A DNA stretch of 64,000 nucleotides from Flaccisagitta enflata (taxonomy: Eukaryota; Chaetognatha; Sagittoidea; Aphragmophora). The position numbers were made by a program, and so were the translations under genes. A model generated the notes under the pieces. That model ran no database searches. It was not told the origin of the DNA and saw nothing but the letters and a program-made list of their open reading frames with translations. Positions 54,193-64,000 of this stretch are shown here, one piece after another. Each line of letters begins with the position of its first letter. Positions within the stretch are counted from its first letter, which is position 1. Location of the stretch: assembly GCA_965153355.1 (NCBI GenBank), contig OZ231126.1:78244001-78308000 (forward strand). The letters are read 5' to 3'.

Positions 54193-54289
54193 ACAATCAC
54201 ATTGGCTATGACTCAGTCACAAATCGCCACTGCATCTGCAGGCGATAATTCGTAATGTCACAGTTTGTGACACATTGATCCACTTCACA

Positions 54290-54614
54290 TAAAGGGGGGA
54301 ATCAGTGACAAGAGGGGCTAGCGGGGTAAGAATACATGGTGAGCATGATTTCTTTATCTGCTCTGAAGGTTGGTCATTTTCTTCAAAACCCTCTTTATAT
54401 ATACATATATATATATATATAAAGGGCTTTTGGGGAAATTGAAGGGATAGATTCACCAAAGAGCAAATATCCTTCAATATTAATTTCTACGCCGCTAGCC
54501 CCTCTTATCACTAACCTCTCCCTTGTTGTGATCTTTTCAGATGTTTTGTGTGACTCACTCTGAGTGACTGAGATGCATAGACATAGCTACTAAAAAAAAT
54601 GTTATGTCTCAATG

Positions 54615-54693
<79 letters not shown>

Positions 54694-55329
54694 AAGATCA
54701 TATCAGCCATCATCTTTAACTTTTGGGACAATTGTCATATCTGCAGTGTCTTGTTATAAGTGCGCAAAGCAGCAAATAACAGATGTAACATCAAGTGTCT
54801 GTCTCAATGATGCAATACTTGGCTTCTTTTTGGACGTTAGTCATCACTGAAGTGTTATGTGTCATTGCTTCAAACACCAAACAACAAATGTGACATCAAT
54901 TGTAACATACATAGGCATCAGACTTTTTTTTGATAGCCCAAATTTGATGTTACTTTTTATACTGAAATTCTAGGTGTCACTTATTGTGCCACAGTTATTC
55001 ATTACACATGAAAGGGGGAATCAGTGACAAGAGGGGCTAGCGGGGTTAGAATACATGGTGAGCATGTTTTCTTTATCTGCTCTGAAGGTTGGTCATTTTC
55101 TTCAAAACCCTCTTTATATATACATATATATATATATAAAGGGCTTTTGGGGAAATTGAAGGGGTAGATTCACCAAAGAACAAATATCCTTCAATATGAA
55201 TTCCTACCCCGCTAGCCCCTCTTGTCACTAACCTCTCCCTTATTGTGATCTCTTCAGATGTTTTGTGTGACTCACACTGACTGACAGAGATGCATAGACA
55301 TGGCTACTCAAAAGACCGTTGTCTCAATG

Positions 55330-55379
<50 letters not shown>

Positions 55380-56016
55380 TAAGATCATATCAGCCATCAT
55401 CTTTAACTTTTGGGACATTTGTCATAACTGCAGTGTCTTGTTATAAGCGCGCAGAGCAGCAAATAACAGATGTAACATCAAGTGTCTGTCTCAATGATGC
55501 AATACTTGGCTTCTTTTTGGACGTTTGTCATCACTGAAGCGTTATGTGTCATTGCTTCAAACAGCAAACAACAAATGTGACATCAATCATAACATACATA
55601 GGCATCAGACTTTTTTTTGATAGCCCAAATTTGATGGTACTTTTTATACTGAAATTCTAGGTGTCACTTATTGTGCCACAGTTATTCATTACACATGAAA
55701 GGGGGAATCAGTGACAAGAGGGGCTAGCGGGGTTAGAATACATGGTGAGCATGTTTTCTTTATCTGCTCTGAAGGTTGGTCATTTTCTTCAAAACCCTCT
55801 TTATATATACATATATATATATATAAAGGGCTTTTGGGGAAATTGAAGGGGTAGATTCACCAAAGAGCAAATATCCTTCAATATGAATTCCTACCCCGCT
55901 AGCCCCTCTTGTCACTAACTTCTCCCTTATTGTGATCTCTTCAGATGTTTTGTGTGACTCACACTGACTGACTGAGATGCATAGACATGGTTACTCAAAA
56001 GACCGTTGTCTCAATG

Positions 56017-56070
<54 letters not shown>

Positions 56071-56712
56071 TAAGATCATATCAGCCATCATCTTTAACTT
56101 TTGGGACAATTGTCATAACTGCAGTGTCTTGTTATAAGCGCGCAGAGCAGCAAATAACAGATGTAACCTCAAGTGTCTGTCTCAATGATGCAATACTTGG
56201 TTTCATTTTGGACATTTGTCATCACTGTAGGGTTATTTGTCATTGCCTCAAACAGCAAACAACAAATGTGACATCAATTGTAACATACATAGGCATCAGA
56301 CTTTTTTTTGATAGCCCCAATTTGATGTTACTTTTTATACTGAAATTCTAGGTGTCACTTATTGTGCCACAGTTATTCATTACACATGAAAGGGGGAATC
56401 AGTGACAAGAGGGGCTAGCGGGGTTTGAATACATGGTGAGCATGTTTTCTTTATCTGCTCTGAAGGTTGGTCATTTTCTTCAAAACCCTCTTTATATATA
56501 CATATATATATATATTAAGGGCTTTTGGGGAAATTGAAGGGGTAGATTCACCAAAGAGCAAATATCCTTCAATATGAATTCCTACCCCGCTAGCCCCTCT
56601 TGTCACTAACCTCTCCCTTATTGTGATCTCTTCAGATGTTTTGTGTGACTCACACTGACTGACTGAGATGCGTTGACTTGGCAACGCAAAAGAATGCTAT
56701 GTCTCAACGAAA

Positions 56713-56793
<81 letters not shown>

Positions 56794-56830
56794 AGATCAC
56801 ATCAGCCATCGTCTTTAACTTTTGGGACAT
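54290..56830 (+). repeat. Tandem repeat of a roughly 690-bp unit, 3.6 copies
   Basis: The motif GGGGGAATCAGTGACAAG recurs at about 54295, 55015, 55700 and 56395. Each unit has a roughly 230-bp hairpin (arms AGTGACAAGAGGGGCTAGCG and inverse, AT-repeat centre), a (CT)n tract of varying length and a unique AT-rich part. The last copy breaks off near 56830. Confidence 0.92.
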
Positions 56831-57450
56831 TTGTCATAACCGCAAAGTGTGAGTAACACCTGACATAGACTCATTTTGTGACACCTGACATTGCCTCAAT
56901 ATGAAAAAGTATATGTGACACTTGACTTTGCATTAATTACCGACACTTGCCTTGGACACATATGTGTGACCCCTGACTATGCATCAATTAGCGACAGTTG
57001 ACTTTACCTAAATATGTGACACTTCACTTTGCCTCAGTCTGTGACATCTGAATTATTACTGAAATCAAGTTCATCGCTTGAGAAGCAGAAGGATATTAGG
57101 TCCTTTTTGGGTCATTTGACTTTTTTTATGGTTGGGACATCTGATCTTATGTTAAGAAGATTTGCCACTGGGACTGAGACGTCCAAAACATTCTTAGGAA
57201 AGAAAGGTGGGCTTGCAAGTCATGACATCTGTGTCTGTTATTGAGACATTTTTATTGTGACACCGTGTCACAAATCTTGTGACATCTTGAAAAAAGTGTC
57301 ACAAATCCCCCATTGGATTGCATGGGATTTTTTTCGAAGAATGTGTGAGTACATAATTTTCCATTGTGAGTTGTTACGTCCTCTTATATCATTAGACTTA
57401 ATGTTGCGCCTTGGAAGAATTTGATCAAAGTGGTCACATTGAGCTACATC
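56831..57450. other. Intergenic, degenerate TGTGACA-rich DNA
   Basis: Loose GTGACACCTGAC words reminiscent of the 25-bp minisatellite. No gene. Confidence 0.5.
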
Positions 57451-58921
57451 CTATGCGACTTGTTGCATTTCAGCCTTTGCCTGACGTTGTGCTTCACGTT
57501 GTTCTGCCATGTCTGAAATTTGCACGATGTGAGCAAGTGTGTCATTGCTGATGTTGTTGGGTGAGTACAAACTTTTTCTCACCGCCTTACACAGCGTTCT
57601 GATTCCAATGTCTTTTAAATGGAAGCCGTTGATGAGGTTTTCTCGTAGTTCGCCCGTGTTCCAATCTCGAAATGCCTTCATGCTCACATACTGGCATCCG
57701 GTGTTATTCGTCAGCGTTTTCAGGTGGTCGTTTGCTTCAATTTGTCTGTCACTTAGCGGAAGGAGGCCCGTCACGTGGTGGCGCGCATTTTTGAACTTCT
57801 TTTGGTAAGTCTTCAACATTTCAAATGTCTGTTCTTTAATTTTCTCCGGCGATCGTCCTTGTCGCGTGTCGTTAAGACCAACGTTGTACCAGATATCCGA
57901 TACATTCTCGGGCTTATCTATTTCCGGTGGCGATTCAACTGCCTTCTGGATTGTGACGCGTCTTGCACTTATTACGTTGGCGCCAGGTTTCAGTTGTTGT
58001 AGGTTAATTCCATCCCCATTTGAGTCATGAACTGCGAGGATTGTTTTTTCAGGACTCTGTTGCTGCGGTAGTTGCTGTGGTTGATGCTGCGATTGAGAGC
58101 GAGTCGGGGCAGCGGCGGCAGCGGCAGTCGCCGCGTCGGCGTCAGCGGCGTCGGCGGCTTCAGCATCGGCGGCGCCAGCGTCGGCGCCGGCGTTGGCGGC
58201 GGCTACGGCGGTGTTAACAGCGGCTGATGCGGCGGCTGTCGGAGTAGCGGTCACGTTGGCGGTGGCAGCGGTTCCAGCCATTGTTACGTTTGATGAAGCG
58301 GTAAGTGAGACGATCGAGTTATATTGTTTTTGTTGTTGTTGAGGTGGTGGTCGTTGTTGATGAGGCGGAGGCGTTGTTTGTTTTGCTCGTACCGTTTTTA
58401 AGTCGGCCACCTCGAGACGGAGACTTGTGATTTCTGATCGCAGTTCGTCTATTTTTTCACCCAGTTTTCTACTACTGCCCAAGATTATTTCTTTGAGATT
58501 TATAATCAAGCTGAGAAGATTCGCGTGTGACTGGGCATCGGCGATCGTAGAATCAAGGCTTTGGGATTGGGATTGACTGAAGATAAGTTGAGTTTGATCG
58601 TCGGTCGTTCTGCCAGTGAAAACGGTGTCACTATCAGTGTTAATCCGATTTCTTGGGAGAACTGGCTTAAGGTTTGTTATAACTTCCCTCGTTTCTCGTG
58701 TTCAACGCCCAAATTCGCGACTTCGTCAATTTTTTCCATGAGAATAGCTCGAGTGTCTTTTTGGTCGATTTCGATGCTGAGGTCAGTACAGATCTGTATA
58801 AGGTTTTCTTTGAGGCTGTACGGACTCGTTTTGACTAGCTTGGTAATTGGCGGCGCAGTTGCTCCAGAAGAGTCACCCCCTGTCGCGTCGACAGCGCCGG
58901 CGGCCATGTTGTTGTTGTTGC

Positions 58922-58958
<37 letters not shown>

Positions 58959-58997
58959 GAATCTCGTGCAGGTATCGTACGTATCACCGTATGACAT
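57451..58997 (-). CDS. LINE-type ORF1 with SGNH-esterase-like domain, one frameshift
   Basis: Two overlapping frames: 58677-58997 (poly-Asn from a TTG/CAA repeat, then a helical part) and 57451 to about 58690, read one frame back. The second has a coiled coil (KLGEKIDELRSEITSLRLEV), a Gln/Pro/Ala-rich linker and an esterase-like domain: AVHDSNGDG (Ser), YNVGLND (Asn), NGFHLKDIG (His), the SGNH pattern. Esterase-bearing ORF1 proteins are known from CR1-like LINEs. No ORF2 follows. The ORF2 at 27935-38175 is 19 kb away across an intact host gene, so these are probably separate insertions. A host-gene origin cannot be excluded. Confidence 0.65.
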
Positions 58998-59361
58998 GAA
59001 AAAGAAAGATAGGGAATATTTTTGTTAGTGATGTATCTATGCGTTTGTCACTGCCGTGGAACTGTCTCTCACCAGAAGGATGGAGAATAATCGCCCATGG
59101 GTTTCTCAAGTAAGTATCGCCGCGGTTCCAACGAAATTGGCCCAGTTAATTTCGTCGTTGATCGTTTTAAATGTCTCCATTAATCATCGTGGGACTATTA
59201 GAAAATACTTGTTTTTAGCGAGTTTCGTGGATTACGGAGATATTAACTGTTTTGGCGAACACAAAGTTTGTTTTGTGGTTGTTGTTGTGATTGTAATGTT
59301 GTTTTTGGCGAGACGACGTTGTTGTTGCGATTGTAATGTTATTGTTTTTGGCGAGACGACG

Positions 59362-59399
<38 letters not shown>

Positions 59400-59421
59400 G
59401 GCGTTAGTGTTGTTGTCGGCG

Positions 59422-59457
<36 letters not shown>

Positions 59458-59560
59458 TCACTTTGGTTGGATTGTGAGAGTTAGGAAAACACCGAGTGTA
59501 GGCCCCGTGGGCCGTAGTTATTTTCTTGTATATCGATCTTTTTTTTGGGAAAAATAATCC
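58998..59560 (-). repeat. Possible LINE 5' region with tandem blocks and (TTG)n
   Basis: GATTGTAATGTT...TTTTTGGCGAGACGAC occurs twice (about 59290 and 59335), followed by (TTG)n tracts at about 59356-59400 and 59424-59456. Confidence 0.55.
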
Positions 59561-59610
59561 GGAGAGAGAAAGCGTGTTGCTTTGCTCAGTCAGACAAACA
59601 GGTGAAGGTG

Positions 59611-59784
59611 AAGAAAGTGTCTTTCTTTTTTCAAAATTTTGATTAGAACATAGTCAAAATTAACATTATCCGTCAAAATTAGGCCGAATTTAGACAAAAG
59701 AGCAATTTTACTCTATTTTGGACGGTTAACGTTAATTTTGACTATGTTCCAATCAAAATTTCACAAAAAGAAAGATACTTTCTT
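59611..59784. repeat. 174-bp hairpin (MITE-like)
   Basis: Arms of about 53 bp, including AACATAGTCAAAATTAAC and GTTAATTTTGACTATGTT, outer AAGAAAGTGTCTTTC and inverse, and a short unique loop. Confidence 0.8.
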
Positions 59785-59795
59785 TTAATAGTTTT

Positions 59796-60000
59796 TTCCA
59801 AGGATTTTGATTCTGCAATCAGATTTACAAATTTCCAATTTTGAAAATTTGACCTTATATAGTATTTTGACCTGAGAAATGTAGCCGTAGCCTATCGAAA
59901 TATTGACCTGAGACCATTTCTGACTGCAGATTTGGATTCCTTGGGTCAAAACTGGTCTAGTGCGGGATGGACGGTAAAATCGCCCAATTTTAACATAATT
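59796..60000 (-). repeat. Dispersed repeat, inverted partner of 26280-26462
   Basis: Same sequence block in reverse orientation with about 10-15% differences by eye. Confidence 0.75.
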
Positions 60001-60183
60001 CTGAGATTTTTTAGCAATAATATGACACGTCACTTTCAGTAAAACACCCTCCATCTCGCTCTACATGCAGGAAAGTCACCAACATCGCTTTGCTACGTCA
60101 AAATACTAGGTCTTAGCTATCTACATTGATCATATTACTTTTCCGCCTAACTACACGCACTTGGCTGAGTAACAACGGGTTAT

Positions 60184-60389
60184 TTTTAGTCGCGTGCACG
60201 CGACTCTACAACCCGCTTTGTCCGTCGGTTGGTCGGTCGGGTGGTCAGTCGGTCGGTCGATTGCCATTTTACTTGTTTTTATGATTTTATTTCTTTGACC
60301 TCACTGCTCCTGCCTAAATGGTCTAGAGACCTCAAGTATGGCCCCTGCCCACCCGCACGCGATTCGGTAGCCGTGTATCCGGCCTTGTT
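60184..60389 (-). mobile_element. Family C element, GTCGCG subfamily
   Basis: Minus strand: AACAAGGCCGGATACACGGC, 5' motif AATCGCGTGCGGG, GGGCAGGGGC, core, 3' hairpin AGTCGCGTGCACGCGACT, AAAAA. Confidence 0.87.
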
Positions 60390-60406
60390 TTCTGAGGAAC
60401 ACCGAT

Positions 60407-60690
60407 TCTCTTATGAAAAGTGGAACAATAACCCTCACTATACCCAAACTGAAATAAATGGAAGAGGGCCTTGTGAACCCTCACTGACTAGTTAATACGC
60501 GCACCACTCCTAGTTTTCCGTAAAACAAAATCTGAAAAACACTCCTTCTCAATCTAACCCAAAAGCAAACTGCTTACCAAAAGAAGTTAGGGCAATAATT
60601 GTTACCTTTATTACCAAAATTCAACAAATCACCCGAGGGTGCATCATTCATTAGGCAGTTATGCCCCATAATGCTTGCGGTTATAGACAT
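60407..60690 (-). repeat. Dispersed repeat, inverted relative of 21495-21980
   Basis: CCTCACTATACCCAAACTG, AGAGGGCCTTGTG, ACTCCTAGTTTTCC and CAACAAATCACCCGAGGG match the 21.5 kb block in reverse order and orientation. Confidence 0.75.
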
Positions 60691-60770
60691 TAGCAAGAAA
60701 GTATAACGATTGATTAGAATGTCTGTACCATGCCATCATTCCTTTTGCTGCTTTCTCTGGAATAACAGGG

Positions 60771-62125
60771 CACCCATCCCTAGATACCCTCCTAAAGAAA
60801 ATCGAAATACCCATTTTTTCTGACTATGTGTTTTCACTAAAGTAACATGTGGGCTACTCAAAAAAATGAAAAACAAAAAAATTCGCTTGAAATTTTTTGA
60901 TTTTTTCCCATTTTTAGGCAAAAAAACACCGTTTTTTGCATTTTTTCCTCTTTAAATCAATAGAAAATGTTAGTTCTACCCCTGTGAGCCATGGAACTGG
61001 TAGGTATAGATGAAACACACAAGCTGACATGCATAGTAACCAGTTTGAAGCATTTTTGGTTCATTAAGGTCTCAAAAATCATAAAAAAAGAGGAAAAAAA
61101 AACTTTTTTTTTCACATTTTTAAGATTTTTTTCACTTGTAATCAATAAAAAATGTCAATTGAGCCATTGTGAGACATGGAATTGATAGTTATAGGTGAAA
61201 CACACTAACTGGTATGCAAAGCAACTAGTTTAAAGCATTTTTGGTTCGTTATCCGCTAAAAAGTCAAAAGAAAAAAAAATTATTTTTTTGCATTTTTTTA
61301 CTTTTGTCCAAATCTCAGAAAGCCCTCTTGACAAAAAAATTTGTTTTCATTAGTTCCAGTAAATAAGACTCATATCTTATAAAAAAACGTAAAAAAAACC
61401 TAATGCTATATTGCTTTTTGTCTGATCTTACTATAGGAGGGTAGTGGAGTCTTTTCTGCTTCTTTCAAGTTGATTTTGGAGCTGTTACTTGATCAAAAAT
61501 TCATCTCATAAGCTGTTACACTTACCCTGGATTCTATTTTACCCATTTTATGGCTTATAAGAGCATTTTTAAGTTTTTTCAAGTTTTCTCAAGGTTAGAA
61601 GTAAAAAAACACATAAAAAACTTTTTTTTTTGTGATTTTTTAGCTGATAACAAACCAAAAATGCTTCAAACTAGTTGCTTTGCATATCAGCTAGTGTGTT
61701 TCATCTATACCTATCAATTCCATGTCTCACAATAGCCCAATTAATATTTTTTATTAGTTATAAGTAAAAAAAATCATAAAAATGCAAAAAAAAGTTTTTT
61801 TTGCTCTTTTTTTGTGATTTTTGAGACATTAATGAACCAAAAATGCTTCAAACTATTTACTATGCATGTCAGCTTGTGTGTTTCATCTATGCCTACCAAT
61901 TCCATGGCTCACAGGGGCATAACTAACATTTTCTATTGATTTAGAGAAGAAAAAATGCAAAAAACGGTGTTTTTTTGCCTAAAAATGGCAAAAATTCAAA
62001 AAATTTCAAGCAGATTTTTTTGTTTTTCATTTTTTTGAGTAGCCCACATGTTACTTTAGTGAAAACACATAGTCAGAAAAAATGGGTATTTCGATTTTCT
62101 TTAGGAGGGTATCTAGGTATGGGTG
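60771..62125. mobile_element. 1355-bp palindromic foldback element
   Basis: Ends CACCCATCCCTAGATACCCT and inverse; arms of about 550-600 bp run inward with high identity (GAGTAGCCCACATGTTAC, CATGCATAG...GCTTCAAAC). Each arm has two internal direct copies of a roughly 190-bp block. The loop is about 61300-61550. Flanked by AGGG on both sides (60767-60770, 62126-62129), a possible 4-bp target duplication. No coding capacity. Confidence 0.85.
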
Positions 62126-62208
62126 AGGGATCTAGAAAAGGAATGAATAAAAGGAGAACAACCATTCAAAATCAGGAACAAAATATTGTTATAAGTAAAA
62201 TACAGTAA

Positions 62209-62399
62209 AACAAGGCCGGATACACGGCTACTCTAGTCTCGTGCGATGGGCAGGGGCAGTGATAAAGAAGGTAACTGGGGCATTTGGGCAACGGCATTGA
62301 GCTCAAAACGCTCAAAAACACCAAAAGAGTAAAAAGAGGGCCGACCAACCAACCGACGGACATGGCGGGGTGTAGAATCGCGAAGCACGTAACTAAAAA
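62209..62399 (+). mobile_element. Family C element, GTCGCG subfamily
   Basis: AACAAGGCCGGATACACGGC, TAGTCTCGTGCG, GGGCAGGGGC, core, decayed 3' hairpin AATCGCGAAGCACGTAACT, AAAAA. Confidence 0.82.
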
Positions 62400-62631
62400 C
62401 CGCATAAGATAGACCGCAAATCAATAAAGTAGTAGTATAGCATTAAGGATGGGTAAATTTGTTTGCCTTTTGCCGTTTGGATGGTCTGTCTTTCTGTGGG
62501 GGATACGTTATTAGGCTTTTACCGACCTTAATTGATCTGATTAAATTCGGATGAAAGCTCTGTCCAAAACTTTTTTAGTGGAAAATAACGATAAGTAGAA
62601 GTTTCGCGCTTTGTAACTTACCGTTGAAAGT

Positions 62632-62869
62632 TTTTAGTCGCGTGCTACGCGACTCAACACCCTGCTTTGTCGGTCCGTCGGTCAGTCGGTCCGTCCGTCG
62701 GTCCGTCCGTCAGTCCGTCGCTCCGTCGGTCCGTCCGTCCCTCACACTTTACTTTTTTGGGTTGTCGCGGTCTTTGGCCTCACTGCTCCTGCCCAAATAA
62801 TCAATTGACCTCAAATACAGCTCCTGCCCACCCGCACGCGACTGGGGTAGCCGTGTATCCGGCCTTGTT
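62632..62869 (-). mobile_element. Family C element, GTCGCG subfamily, complete
   Basis: Minus strand: AACAAGGCCGGATACACGGC, 5' motif CAGTCGCGTGCGGG, GGGCAGGAGC, GGAC core, 3' hairpin AGTCGCGTAGCACGCGACT, AAAAA. Confidence 0.87.
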
Positions 62870-62951
62870 TCTTCCATAAGATACAGTTACGATGTTGTCT
62901 ACGTTGACCAAACTGACATTGAAATTTCCATCTTTGTTTTTTCCTTTTCAG

Positions 62952-63055
62952 ACAAATCGTTTCTGCTCTGGGATTTCTTTACCGAAACGGATTCGTACAG
63001 AGAACTCAAGCCAGAAAACCTACTGTTGGACTAAAAGCAAAAACTCAAACTCACT
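62952..63055 (+). pseudogene. Decayed exon of a protein kinase (catalytic loop)
   Basis: A pyrimidine-rich acceptor (TTTTTTCCTTTTCAG) leads into QIVSALGFLYRNGFVQR, then, after a 1-nt shift, ELKPENLLLD and an in-frame TAA, then KQKLKLT before a GTAAGT donor. This matches the kinase subdomain VIB with the HRD motif degraded (His to Gln, Asp lost). Splice sites are intact but the frame is not. AGC-like by the KLTD-type ending; no neighbouring kinase exon seen. Confidence 0.65.
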
Positions 63056-64000
63056 GGTAAGTGGTAATCCTCCCTTCTCCTCGCCCCCCCCCCAAAAAAA
63101 AAAACCAAGAGAGCAACATGCACACGATAGAAATGCATCACCAATCCAACTACCACCACATCCATTTAAGGAGTATCAGTGTTGCATTTGTAAGGGGTTT
63201 TGATAGCTGAAACCCCATTATATCGTAACTCTTTATTTGGTGTTAGTCAAGATGGTGTGTCGAAAGATTTTAGAATACAAATACTGCTGCCTGCACGAAA
63301 GTCATAATCAAGAGGTCTGGGCGTTGATGCTAAGAGGATTGAAGAATGGCGACGTAATCAACCGCTTTCATCTTTTTGAAGAGGTTGATTGACGGAGCGA
63401 TAGATCCAACAATGGACGGAAGGACCTACGAGCAGACGGGCATGATTACTCGTAGACCCGCACAGATGCATCTATGAATGATTTCCATGAGTCTTAAAAC
63501 CTCGCTTTCTTAACTTTGCATGAAAAAGCTAATTTGCATATTGTCGCATTCCGATAATTTCGTTACAAACAGATTTGTGATTTAACTCAAAAAGTCACGC
63601 GCTCGTGTTATCTCGCGAGACGCTTCACACATTTATACTTGTAGAAAAAAAGGCCAACGTAGGCATAAAGGAGGTCAAAACAATGGGAGAGGGGGGCGGC
63701 AAATAACTTGACCGGCCTGATGCCAACAAGTTTAAAAGTTTTTATCGCTTCGCCAATCATCCGACCCAGTTTATCCATATTTGTGAATTGTGAATTGTGA
63801 ATGTCCATCTTATATATTTGAAAGGCGGCCGAAGAGCCGCCTTGCTCTTGCGCGGAACGAGGCCATAGTTCGTCGTGTTTTGACTGTCTGCCCACTTCCG
63901 ATAATGATCCCGGAGCGCAGGACGACGAACAAATCGGGCAAATCATAATTGACTCTGAAGGGGGACATGATGTATGAATAGTGGACCAATATCCCTCACT
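63056..64000. other. Right-edge region, no supported gene
   Basis: A 112-codon minus-strand frame at 63608-63946 and a 47-codon plus-strand frame from 63251 show no recognisable domain. The last 15 bases match the end of the repeat family at 21495 and 60407. Confidence 0.4.

Noticed and set aside
38175-57451. Idea that LINE ORF1 (57.4 kb) and ORF2 (38.2 kb) are one element split by a 19 kb mobile unit carrying the recombinase-like gene
   Set aside because: Attractive because order and strand fit, but I find no matching junction or target duplication at 38175 and 57451, so separate insertions are simpler.
63608-63946. 112-codon minus-strand frame with CPIC near the start
   Set aside because: No recognisable domain, no splice or promoter support; could be chance.

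Overview
This window is eukaryotic and comes from an animal. It holds an intron-bearing prominin gene and a secreted EGF/thrombospondin-1/SRCR gene, whose introns follow GT-AG rules with matching phases. Everything else is typical of a repeat-swollen invertebrate genome: very long microsatellites, minisatellites, foldback elements, hAT-like and Tc1/mariner-like insertions and a non-LTR retrotransposon. I cannot fix the phylum; a marine invertebrate (sponge, cnidarian or lophotrochozoan) is a guess from the gene types.

Layout: 1-5216 carries the 5' three exons of a prominin gene on the minus strand, which runs off the left edge. Its 2.9 kb first intron is almost wholly repeats. 11021-22308 is a complete minus-strand gene in seven predicted exons (924 codons plus stop): EGF, two TSP1, one SRCR, nine TSP1. 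Its 3' end has been tandemly duplicated in 137-bp steps. 22.3-27.9 kb is AT-rich intergenic DNA with dispersed repeats and one hAT-like element. 27.9-38.2 kb is a single minus-strand LINE ORF2 (endonuclease, reverse transcriptase, zinc knuckle) broken by three insertions; two of these are hAT-like elements with clean 8-bp target duplications. 39-41 kb is minisatellite. 41348-52791 is a complete minus-strand gene in 13 predicted exons (1201 codons plus stop) encoding a tyrosine-recombinase-like protein; one intron holds about 3.4 kb of a 29-bp minisatellite in two opposed orientations. 54.3-56.8 kb is a roughly 690-bp tandem repeat. 57.4-59.0 kb is a LINE-type ORF1 with an SGNH-esterase-like domain. 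60.8-62.1 kb is a 1.35 kb palindrome. A decayed protein-kinase exon lies at 62952-63055.

Two families of short non-autonomous elements are scattered through the window. Family A/B has 8 copies of 0.4-0.8 kb: foldback ends around a minisatellite core, then a hairpin tail. Family C has about 17 copies, mostly 0.12-0.6 kb: start AACAAGGCC, core of GTCC/GTCGG-type repeats, and a 3' hairpin such as AGTCGCGTGCACGCGACT followed by A-rich sequence. In family C the 5' subterminal motif matches the 3' hairpin copy by copy even though the motif differs between subfamilies. This resembles the Helentron/HINE class of rolling-circle elements and is the best candidate here for something undescribed. All coding calls are by eye from the sequence, with no database search.
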